Assembly: GCA_026990095.1 (NCBI GenBank)
Contig: JALSIL010000264.1
Coordinates: 1-18,463, forward strand
DNA length: 18,463 bases
Direction: 5' to 3'
From: Lysobacterales bacterium
GTDB lineage: Bacteria > Pseudomonadota > Gammaproteobacteria > Xanthomonadales > Marinicellaceae
The notes under the pieces were generated by a model, which did no database searches, had not been told where the DNA came from, and saw only the letters and a list, made by a program, of their open reading frames with translations. The position numbers were made by a program, and so were the translations under genes. Shown piece by piece: positions 7,204-13,900 of the stretch (positions are counted from its first letter, which is position 1; every line of letters begins with the position of its first letter).

Positions 7204-7785
7204 ATGTCAAACAACAACATAAAAATATGGGATATATTTGTTCGAATATTTCATTGGGCTTTAGTCATTGCATTTGCGGTGGCTTACATAACAGAGGATG
7301 ATTATGAACAAGTGCATGTTTATGCAGGTTATACCATCCTTGGGTTATTAGTTTTTCGTATATTATGGGGCTTTGTAGGGTCTGAGCATGCAAGGTTTCG
7401 CAGTTTTATTGTTAAGCCATCAGTAACCCTATCCTATCTTAAAAGCATTAAAAACAAGTCAGCCGAACGGTATCTTGGTCATAACCCCGCAGGAGCGATG
7501 ATGGTTATGGCTCTTATGTTTAGTTTAATGGCAACTGTCTTGCTTGGCCTTATGCTTTATGGTGCAGAAGAGTTTTCAGGGCCTCTGGCATTTCTTATGG
7601 AAAATGTCAGTAAATCAACAGCACATACCATTGAAGAATTGCATGAGTTTTTCGCTAATTTTACCCTATTTTTAATTGTCATCCATGTGTTAGGTGTTCT
7701 TTCTGCAAGTCACCTTCATAAAGAAAATCTAACTGCAAGCATGGTTCATGGTAATAAGAAACCAAATCAGGAGCAATCATCATGA
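7204..7785 (+). CDS. diheme-type cytochrome b of the b561 / Ni-Fe hydrogenase cytochrome family
   Basis: This 193-residue four-helix membrane cytochrome b would pass electrons between the quinone pool and periplasmic c-type cytochromes. KIWDIFVRIFHWALVIAF opens the protein, the standard beginning of the family, with H17 as a heme ligand. Further candidate ligands are H38 (QVHVYAG), H147 (ELHEFF) and H161 (IVIHVLG). LRILWG-type sequence FRILWGFVGSEHARF follows TM2. ATG 7204 is chosen because AAAGGTG lies about 6 bases upstream; a GTG at 7195 would add three residues and sits inside that ribosome site. Its stop overlaps the SHP start (ATGA). SHP and DHC genes with such a cytochrome b form a known cluster type, which supports this role. 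Confidence 0.9.
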   Translation: MSNNNIKIWDIFVRIFHWALVIAFAVAYITEDDYEQVHVYAGYTILGLLVFRILWGFVGSEHARFRSFIVKPSVTLSYLKSIKNKSAERYLGHNPAGAMMVMALMFSLMATVLLGLMLYGAEEFSGPLAFLMENVSKSTAHTIEELHEFFANFTLFLIVIHVLGVLSASHLHKENLTASMVHGNKKPNQEQSS

Positions 7786-8183
7786 TTAAAAGAAAAATGT
7801 TTATAACGCTATTAGCTCTTAATTGCACATGGTTAATGGCAAACCCAATAGATGAAATGTTCGATTACTATCAACAAGCAGGTGTCACAACCGTTGATAG
7901 CCAAAAAGGAAGGCTGCTTTGGACGCAGGCATTTATTACTGAAAAATCTAATGGTGAAGAACGCAGTTGTGCAAGTTGTCACGGTTCTAATGTGACCCAA
8001 AGCGGTGAACATGTTCGTACAAGCAAAGTCATTGAACCGATGGCAAAAAGCATCAATACCAAGCGTTATACCGATACCAAGAAAATTAAAAAATGGTTCA
8101 AACGCAATTGCAAGTGGACGCTTGGTCGAGAATGCAGTCCACAAGAGCAAGCCGATATTTTAAAATATTTAATCACACAATAG
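7782..8183 (+). CDS. SHP-type oxygen-binding monoheme cytochrome c (DUF1924)
   Basis: This 133-residue periplasmic cytochrome has a signal peptide ending near LMA-NP (residue 20) and one heme site, CASCH at 63-67. It then shows HVRTSKVIEPMAKSIN, KWFKRNC and GRECSPQE, which are hallmarks of DUF1924 and of the sphaeroides heme protein. In characterised SHP an asparagine is the sixth heme ligand and swings away when oxygen binds. Here N109 in KRNC is the matching residue, about position 89 of the mature chain, with C110 and C118 as the nearby cysteine pair. The next gene encodes DHC, its known electron donor partner type. A role in binding oxygen, nitric oxide or peroxide-type ligands is inferred from the family; the physiological function of SHP is not settled. 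Confidence 0.9.
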   Translation: MIKRKMFITLLALNCTWLMANPIDEMFDYYQQAGVTTVDSQKGRLLWTQAFITEKSNGEERSCASCHGSNVTQSGEHVRTSKVIEPMAKSINTKRYTDTKKIKKWFKRNCKWTLGRECSPQEQADILKYLITQ

Positions 8184-8192
8184 GAGAATCTC

Positions 8193-8774
8193 ATGAAGAC
8201 AATCATAATAACAGTTGTAGTTTTTGCCCTACTAATGACAACAAGTATTATAATGGGCGGTAATAAATTTAACGACAAAGAAGAAAATGAACACAATGAA
8301 AACGAGTACAAGAGCTATTCTTCAAAAAATTTGGATGTAGCCGTTGTGACTAATGCCAATTATACAGAAGAATGTGGCAGCTGTCACTTTGCCTACCAAC
8401 CTGGCTTGTTACCAGAAAAATCATGGGTTAAAATCATGGGCGACTTAGAGAACCACTTTGATGAAAATGCCGAGCTAGATACGGAAATGCAAACAGAATT
8501 AACCCAATACCTCACGCAAAATTCAGCTGACAAATCCAATTATAAGCGTTCCAAACGTATCATGCGTTCACTGGGCAAGAGTGATGCCCCTTTGCGTATC
8601 ACCAAGACCTTATATTTTGTTCGCAAGCACGACGAAATACCTTATCGTATCGTTAAAGAAAACAAAGACATTGGTTCGTTTAGCAACTGCACAGCATGCC
8701 ACACAAATGCAGAAAAAGGGTCGTTTAACGAGCATGAAGTGAAAATCCCAGGATATGGTCGATGGGAAGATTAA
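8193..8774 (+). CDS. diheme cytochrome c (DHC family)
   Basis: This 193-residue exported or membrane-tethered cytochrome has an N-terminal hydrophobic segment (residues 3-20) followed by an acidic, asparagine-rich linker (about 26-40). Heme motifs are CGSCH (61-65) and CTACH (166-170). Around the first lies the family signature ECGSCHFAYQPGLLP followed by SWVKIM and NHFDENA, where H88 may be an axial ligand; H146 and H181 are further candidates. AGGAG lies 6 bases before the ATG. DHC is a known electron-transfer partner of SHP and is usually encoded beside it, as here, with a cytochrome b that would feed electrons from the membrane. The gene overlaps the PepSY gene by 13 bases. Confidence 0.92.
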   Translation: MKTIIITVVVFALLMTTSIIMGGNKFNDKEENEHNENEYKSYSSKNLDVAVVTNANYTEECGSCHFAYQPGLLPEKSWVKIMGDLENHFDENAELDTEMQTELTQYLTQNSADKSNYKRSKRIMRSLGKSDAPLRITKTLYFVRKHDEIPYRIVKENKDIGSFSNCTACHTNAEKGSFNEHEVKIPGYGRWED

Positions 8775-9052
8775 GTTTATACGCTCTATCCTGTATAATG
8801 GCTTGCTTAACGGTTCAGGCTGAAAATCACGATATTGCTTATAAGCTTTTGCAAAAAGGAGAAATCTTTCCCCTAGAGAAAATCCTGCAAATCAACCATA
8901 AAACCATGCAAGGCAAAGTCTTGGAAGTGGAATTAGAGCTTGAAAATAATCAACTGATTTATGAAATTGAAGTTTTAAATGAACAAGGTGTGGTTTGGGA
9001 ATATAAGATTAATGCCAAAACCGGCAAAATAATCAAAAAGGAACTGGATTGA
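8762..9052 (+). CDS. secreted PepSY-domain protein
   Basis: This small protein of 96 residues has a signal peptide ending near VQA-EN (residue 20), then one PepSY-like unit: an amphipathic helix (AYKLLQKGEIFPLEKILQI), a strand with GKVLEVELELE, and the closing motif VWEYKINAKTGKIIKKELD, which is typical of PepSY. These domains often inhibit or sense in the periplasm and are frequently encoded next to two-component genes. It starts inside the DHC gene and its stop shares a base with the response-regulator start, so it is embedded in the operon. A periplasmic accessory role for the histidine kinase is a reasonable inference, not a demonstrated one. Confidence 0.85.
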   Translation: MGRLSLYALSCIMACLTVQAENHDIAYKLLQKGEIFPLEKILQINHKTMQGKVLEVELELENNQLIYEIEVLNEQGVVWEYKINAKTGKIIKKELD

Positions 9053-9720
9053 TGCGTATTTTGCTCGCAGAAGACGATAAAGAATTGGCTAAAAACATCA
9101 AAGCATTTTTACGGCAAGCAAATTATGTCGTTGAGACTGTCACTAACGGAGTTGATGCAGAATTTCAAGGCGATGAAATTGAATATGCACTGGTAATTTT
9201 AGATATTGGATTACCCAAGCAATCGGGTTTACAAGTATTGAAAAATTGGCGTGCAAAAGGCAACAAAACCCCTGTCTTGATGCTAACTGCTCGCAACGAC
9301 TGGAGCGACAGGGTCGATGGTCTTAAACTTGGGGCTGATGATTACATGGGAAAACCCTTTCATGCACAAGAATTACTTGCACGTGTTGAGGCCTTAATTA
9401 GACGAAGTGTTGGTAACGCTTCAGCTGGCATTTCCTTAGCTGGTCTATATTTGGATGAAAGCAGACAGGAAGTAACAAACAAAAACAATGAAACTCACGC
9501 CCTAACCCACATTGAATACCGATTGTTGTGGTATTTTATGACTCATGCAGGCGTGGTTTTATCCAAAAACAGGCTGATCGAATACGTCTATGAAGGCGAT
9601 ATCGAACGTGATGCCAATGTGATAGAAGTTTATGTTAAGCGATTGCGGCATAAAATTGGTCAAGAGTTAATTCAAACCAAGCGCTTTCAAGGTTATGTTT
9701 TTAAGGCTGCTGTTCCGTGA
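9052..9720 (+). CDS. OmpR/PhoP-family response regulator
   Basis: This 222-residue DNA-binding response regulator starts at ATG 9052, which overlaps the preceding TGA by one base; MRILLAEDD is the normal beginning of the family, so an upstream TTG is not needed. The receiver domain (1-115) has the acidic pair D8-D9, phosphoacceptor D51 in VILDIGLP, T79 and K101 in ADDYMGKPF. A winged-helix output domain occupies about 125-222, ending in VIEVYVKRLRHKIG and FQGYVFKA. All residues needed for phosphorylation are present. The closest named types are QseB and PhoP. It is the partner of the downstream kinase, whose start overlaps it, and its likely targets include the cytochrome operon in which it lies. 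Confidence 0.95.
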   Translation: MRILLAEDDKELAKNIKAFLRQANYVVETVTNGVDAEFQGDEIEYALVILDIGLPKQSGLQVLKNWRAKGNKTPVLMLTARNDWSDRVDGLKLGADDYMGKPFHAQELLARVEALIRRSVGNASAGISLAGLYLDESRQEVTNKNNETHALTHIEYRLLWYFMTHAGVVLSKNRLIEYVYEGDIERDANVIEVYVKRLRHKIGQELIQTKRFQGYVFKAAVP

Positions 9721-11033
9721 AGTCGCTACGAAGCAAGTTAAATTTTAGCTTAACGGGCAGCCTTGTCGTTTTGGTAGTCGTTTTGTGGTGGATTGCCAAT
9801 AGTTATATAACCACGATTAATAAGAACATGATGGTGAGCCGCTTGCAACACGATGCAGAGGCTATTTTATCAAGCTTAGAAGTAAATGACGACGCGATGA
9901 TTGCCCTTAAAAACTTACAAGTAGGGCACATTTACCAACGCGTTTTTTCGGGGCACTATTTTGTCATAAAAACTGAAAATCAATTGCTTCGTTCTCATTC
10001 ATTATGGGACGAAAGCTTGACCCAAACACCGTTAGAAACGGGGCAGCGATTGGTTCAAGATTTTGTCGGGCCCAACAAACAACCACTGGTGCAGCTAAGC
10101 ATGGCGTTTGAACGCTTTGGTCAAAAAATCACGTTGATTGTTGCAGAAGACAGCAGTGAACTGTTGGCCGCTATTAGCCACTTCAACCTTTATTTTGCCA
10201 TCACCGCGTTTGTAGTATTATTTCTTTCATTACTTTTACAAAGGCTAATGATAAAACGTGCATTACTGCCCTTATCCCAAATTAAAACGGAATTACAACA
10301 GCTAGCTAATGGCCAAATTGCTCAACTTTCCACTCAAGCACCGTTAGAACTCAGACCATTAATCAAAGAAATCAATCACCTACTGCAATTACTAAGTAAA
10401 CAATTGCAGCGTTCACGCAAAGCCACAGGCAACTTAGCTCACAGCTTAAAACATCCCTTAACACTGTTGATAAACCTTGCAGAATCCGAAAAACTAAAGG
10501 CTTTGCCAAAAGTAAAAAATGAGCTAATCTCGCAAGTGAATAAGATTCAAGTTTTAAGCAAGAGTGAGCTCAAAAGAGCCAAAATGATGGGTGCAGGCAT
10601 TCACGGGCATGTGTTTAAAGTACAGCAAGAAACCTCTTTATTGGTTGATGTATTAAAACGAGTTTATCCTCAAAAGCACCGTAATGTGCAACTGATTATT
10701 GATGAAAATTGCGAGATACAAGCTGATAGAAATGATATGCTTGAAGTGTTTGGCAATCTTTTGGACAATGCCTTTAAATGGTCAAAAGCACAAATTGTTT
10801 GTCGGGTTACCTCAAACAGTGGCATAACAATAAGTATTGAAGATGATGGTGAAGGCTGTGACAAACATCTACTTGATTCGCTGGCACAAAGAGGTACACG
10901 CGTCGATAGTCACAGTGATGGAACAGGTTTAGGGCTGGCAATTGTCAAGGATATTATTGAACTCTATAATGGAAAATTGACATTTAAACAATCACAATTA
11001 GGGGGTTTACAGGTGGTAATCAAGCTTAATTAG
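9717..11033 (+). CDS. sensor histidine kinase (PhoQ/QseC-like)
   Basis: This 438-residue inner-membrane sensor starts with GTG, forming GTGA with the response-regulator stop. TM1 is about 12-31, a periplasmic sensor region spans about 32-155, and TM2 is about 156-177, followed by a HAMP-like linker. The H-box reads GNLAHSLKHPLTLL with phosphoacceptor H242, the PhoQ-like version of the motif. The ATPase domain has the N-box NLLDNAFKWS (347-356), the G1 box EDDGEG and the G2 box GTGLGLAIV (402-410), so it should be active. The periplasmic part has no heme motif and could instead interact with the PepSY protein or the cytochromes encoded upstream. The stop lies 8 bases inside the convergent LuxR gene. 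Confidence 0.94.
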   Translation: MKSLRSKLNFSLTGSLVVLVVVLWWIANSYITTINKNMMVSRLQHDAEAILSSLEVNDDAMIALKNLQVGHIYQRVFSGHYFVIKTENQLLRSHSLWDESLTQTPLETGQRLVQDFVGPNKQPLVQLSMAFERFGQKITLIVAEDSSELLAAISHFNLYFAITAFVVLFLSLLLQRLMIKRALLPLSQIKTELQQLANGQIAQLSTQAPLELRPLIKEINHLLQLLSKQLQRSRKATGNLAHSLKHPLTLLINLAESEKLKALPKVKNELISQVNKIQVLSKSELKRAKMMGAGIHGHVFKVQQETSLLVDVLKRVYPQKHRNVQLIIDENCEIQADRNDMLEVFGNLLDNAFKWSKAQIVCRVTSNSGITISIEDDGEGCDKHLLDSLAQRGTRVDSHSDGTGLGLAIVKDIIELYNGKLTFKQSQLGGLQVVIKLN

Positions 11034-11535
11034 AGCTTGTTCCATCATTAATAAAATCTTCAATAAACCAAGCGGATAATTCGTGTCTGCCTTGTAAGCC
11101 GCTTTTACCATAGATGGATGAGGCTTGTTGTCTGGCTGTTTTTTCTTTGGTGTCACGGATGGTGGCGATTTCTTGAAAATTCATGCCTTTGAGCATCAAC
11201 ATGGCCACTTCTTGTTCGCTTTGTGAGAGTTTCCAGTCTTTGAATTGTTGTTGGATAATTTCGGAATATTGGTGACGGACTTCTCTAAATTCTTTGGTGA
11301 TGGCTTTTACATGGTTCTCGGCTTCACTTAATGAGTTGGATAAAGCATTGAGTTGTTTGGTTCTTCTGTTCATATCCCAGATTAAATAGCCTGCCAATGT
11401 GCCTGAGAAAAGCACAATCATGGCTTCTTCCAAAATATGCCACAAGGGTACTTTTAAGGAAATATCGGTGATGACATCCAAGGTGTTAAGAACCATTATT
11501 AACAATAAGCATCCAGCAATTATTTTGTCTTTCAT
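11026..11535 (-). CDS. membrane-anchored LuxR-type transcriptional regulator
   Basis: This 169-residue protein has two N-terminal membrane segments (about 5-20 and 36-53), a charged coiled-coil-like linker (about 55-97: RRTKQLNALSNSLSEAENHV... EFREVRHQYSEI) and a LuxR/GerE helix-turn-helix (about 102-165). In that domain LSQSEQEVAMLMLKGMNFQEIA and KEKTARQQASSIYGKSGL align with the standard four-helix fold. There is no receiver or autoinducer domain, so signalling through the membrane hairpin is likely. It is divergent from the efflux operon at 11694 and shares its promoter region. The start ATG itself lies within a TTTAGTAA repeat array. Control of the neighbouring pump is inferred from position only. 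Confidence 0.88.
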   Translation of the reverse strand: MKDKIIAGCLLLIMVLNTLDVITDISLKVPLWHILEEAMIVLFSGTLAGYLIWDMNRRTKQLNALSNSLSEAENHVKAITKEFREVRHQYSEIIQQQFKDWKLSQSEQEVAMLMLKGMNFQEIATIRDTKEKTARQQASSIYGKSGLQGRHELSAWFIEDFINDGTSSN

Positions 11536-11662
11536 TTTAGTAATTTTTAGTAAATTAATGCTATTTTACTGCTTTTGGGACAAATTCCCTATGGAAATTG
11601 GGCTTAAACTTCTCAAATAAGACCTTTGTCCGATTCTTTTTATATTTGAAATTACTAAAATG
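11533..11662. promoter_or_regulatory. divergent control region with nested inverted repeats and TTTAGTAA boxes
   Basis: This lies between the LuxR gene and the efflux operon. A perfect 14-base inverted repeat, CATTTTAGTAATTT (11533-11546) and AAATTACTAAAATG (11649-11662), brackets the region. Inside it a 7-base pair, GGACAAA (11578-11584) and TTTGTCC (11625-11631), is nested. TTTAGTAA occurs at 11536-11543 and 11546-11553, exactly 10 bases apart and so on one face of the helix, and again inverted at 11652-11659. This looks like a multi-site operator, most simply for the adjacent LuxR protein. No convincing -35/-10 pairs were identified. Confidence 0.5.
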
Positions 11663-11693
11663 TACTTTTTAATTCACTGGAAAGAGTCTTCTT

Positions 11694-12881
11694 ATGAAGA
11701 AAATCATATTTTTGAGTCTAAGCTTAAATTTAATTTTGTGCTTTTGGGTTTCTGCTGGAGAAAAATTATCAACTCATGAGTTATTAACTAATAGCCTTAA
11801 TCAATTGGATAAGAACCAATTTGACTCTAAAGTTAAAATGAGTGAAGTTTCTCAGTGGCTAGTCGGTTTACCAACGATGGGGTTGTCTTTGTTGCAAACT
11901 AACAATAAGCAGGGAATCGATGAATACCAGTTAAGTATCAATCTGCCTTTTAAAACCCGTGCTAGAAAAAAACTGGATAAACAATTGTTTCAGCAGAGTC
12001 AATCACTGGTTTCGATTGCTCAACAAAATAAAGCCCTTTTTGTTTCAGGACTGATTCGAGAAAGCATTTGGCAGTATAAAATTGCCCTTAAACAACGTGA
12101 GATTGAACAAAACAAATTGAATTGGTTGAATAAACAAATGGTTTTGTTGAATCAACTGGTTAAATCGGGAGGTTCAAACTTGGATTTGTTGTTTGTTGAA
12201 AAGCAAGTGTTGGCAGAAAAGCTGTTGCTGTTAGAACTGGAACAACAGGTGCAGTTGCGTCAAAAACAATTTAGGCAAATAACAGGCACAGATACAATTC
12301 CTGAAAACTTTTACGAAGGTGGCATCAACGATGAAAGGGCTGCTTTTGCTCAACACCCAACGGTACAACAGTTGCAATTATCCATGCAACAGGCTGATGT
12401 TTTGTATGAATTGGCAGGAAAATCGGCTAACCCGATTAATGTTTCGTTAACCGCTTTGGATATTCGCGACAATGCGACAAATGGTATCAATGATAGGCAG
12501 TACGGTGTAGCACTTGAAGTCCCTATTGGTCTTGGTAAAAGTAAAACTCAAGCCGACAGCTCCAGCTGGTTGCAACAACAAAACACTTTATCCAATCAGT
12601 TAGCCACCTTTGAACGCACTTTTAGTACGCAGTTTTTAGCGTTACGAAATGAACACAGGTTTTTATCTCAAAAACAAAGCTTATTAGAACAACAAGCTCT
12701 CAAAACCCAACAAATTTTTAATAAACTCGAACAGTTACGCAACACTAACGAGCTGAATCAAGGTTTGTTTTATCAACGCATGATTGAACTCATCGCCGCC
12801 ATGCATCAAGGCGAACTCAACCAACTTTATATCAAACAAAATCAATCACGACAAAAACAACTGGCAGGAGCAACGCTATGA
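11694..12881 (+). CDS. TolC-family outer-membrane efflux channel
   Basis: This 395-residue protein has a signal peptide ending near VSA-GE (residue 22). The mature chain is mostly long alpha helices with high Q/L/N content (for example the stretches near residues 85-130, 180-205 and 285-380), as expected of the periplasmic tunnel helices of TolC-like proteins, with shorter strand segments such as YQLSINLPF and YGVALEVPIGLG at the usual barrel positions. It is somewhat shorter than typical CusC/CzcC proteins (about 420-460 residues). GGAAAGAG precedes the ATG. Its stop overlaps the adaptor start (ATGA), and the pump gene follows, so this is the outer-membrane part of a complete tripartite system. 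Confidence 0.87.
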   Translation: MKKIIFLSLSLNLILCFWVSAGEKLSTHELLTNSLNQLDKNQFDSKVKMSEVSQWLVGLPTMGLSLLQTNNKQGIDEYQLSINLPFKTRARKKLDKQLFQQSQSLVSIAQQNKALFVSGLIRESIWQYKIALKQREIEQNKLNWLNKQMVLLNQLVKSGGSNLDLLFVEKQVLAEKLLLLELEQQVQLRQKQFRQITGTDTIPENFYEGGINDERAAFAQHPTVQQLQLSMQQADVLYELAGKSANPINVSLTALDIRDNATNGINDRQYGVALEVPIGLGKSKTQADSSSWLQQQNTLSNQLATFERTFSTQFLALRNEHRFLSQKQSLLEQQALKTQQIFNKLEQLRNTNELNQGLFYQRMIELIAAMHQGELNQLYIKQNQSRQKQLAGATL

Positions 12882-13900
12882 ACCGCAAAACATTCACTTT
12901 ATTGTCTTTAATCGCATTTAATTTGGTCGCTCAAGCACAAAACGCCCTGAAAATAGAAGACTTAGGTCAACTCAATTTAAATTATTCATCGGTTGTGCAA
13001 GTGGATTCCTTAGCACTGCGACCAATCAAAGCGGTGGTGACGCACAAGACTGGCGAAGCTTTTCAATTGGTTGCACCATTTGAACCACAACGCCATGAAT
13101 TTTTAGTCAAAAATGGTCAACAAGTCCAAACAGGCATGGCAGTGATGTCTTTATCAGGCAGCGAAGTGCACCACTTTATGGAACAATTTGAGTCTGCCAA
13201 ATCATTGTTTAATTTAGCCAAAAGCCGTTACGAATTAAATAAAAAACTGTTCAAACAAAAAAGCATCAGCAATGACAAGTGGCTTGCTATTTCCAAGAAC
13301 TATTTTGAAAATAAAATTGAGTACGGACATTACCGCCATTTTAATGAATTGATTCATTCGATTAAATCAGAAGATGAAATCATTATTAAAGCCCCACTTG
13401 ATGGTTATTTTTTCTACCCAGATTCCGAAAGCATCAGTGCCAGTGAGTTAAAATTGGGGCAAATATTGCCGATTGATTCATTGCGAGTACAGGCTTTTGT
13501 TGGAGTCGAAGATGCCAACAAGTTGCAATCATTTGAAAGCAGTCATTGTACGCTCGCCATTGATGAAGTCAGCCAAGTGTCGCAAGGTTATTTTGTCAAG
13601 GCTTGGAGCAAGCCCATCACTGATGACTGCCATTTATCTTTTGGTCAGTCTATTCGGGTGATTCCTCATTTGGCAACCAGTGCATTTAAAGTGCCAAAGT
13701 CCAGCGTTTTTACCATTGATAGAGCCGCTTATATCCTCATTAAACAAGGCTCAAACTTACAACCTGTTGCGGTTGAATTAATGGACTCCAATGATAAAGT
13801 TTACTTTGTGGATTCGACCTCAGATTTGCACAACAAACAAGTGCTTTCGACCTCGGTGGCTGCTGTGCAAGGTATTCTTATGGGGCTTGGAGGCGAATAA
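12878..13900 (+). CDS. periplasmic adaptor of a heavy-metal-type RND system (CusB/CzcB-like)
   Basis: This 340-residue protein has a signal peptide ending near AQA-QN (residue 21). The lipoyl-type halves are visible around FLVKNGQQVQTGMAVMSLSG and IIKAPLDGYFFYP, separated by a short helical hairpin (about 100-155). The beta-barrel region includes PIDSLRVQAFVGVEDANK. It is shorter than most CusB/CzcB proteins and lacks an N-terminal His- or Met-rich metal-binding extension, so metal specificity is not evident from it. It is linked by 4-base and 1-base overlaps to the channel gene before it and the pump gene after it. Confidence 0.85.
   Translation: MNRKTFTLLSLIAFNLVAQAQNALKIEDLGQLNLNYSSVVQVDSLALRPIKAVVTHKTGEAFQLVAPFEPQRHEFLVKNGQQVQTGMAVMSLSGSEVHHFMEQFESAKSLFNLAKSRYELNKKLFKQKSISNDKWLAISKNYFENKIEYGHYRHFNELIHSIKSEDEIIIKAPLDGYFFYPDSESISASELKLGQILPIDSLRVQAFVGVEDANKLQSFESSHCTLAIDEVSQVSQGYFVKAWSKPITDDCHLSFGQSIRVIPHLATSAFKVPKSSVFTIDRAAYILIKQGSNLQPVAVELMDSNDKVYFVDSTSDLHNKQVLSTSVAAVQGILMGLGGE

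Noticed and set aside
11661..11693. ATG at 11660 within the inverted repeat as an alternative start for a leader peptide
   Set aside because: It has no ribosome site and the frame has no recognisable product; the ATG arises from symmetry with the LuxR start.
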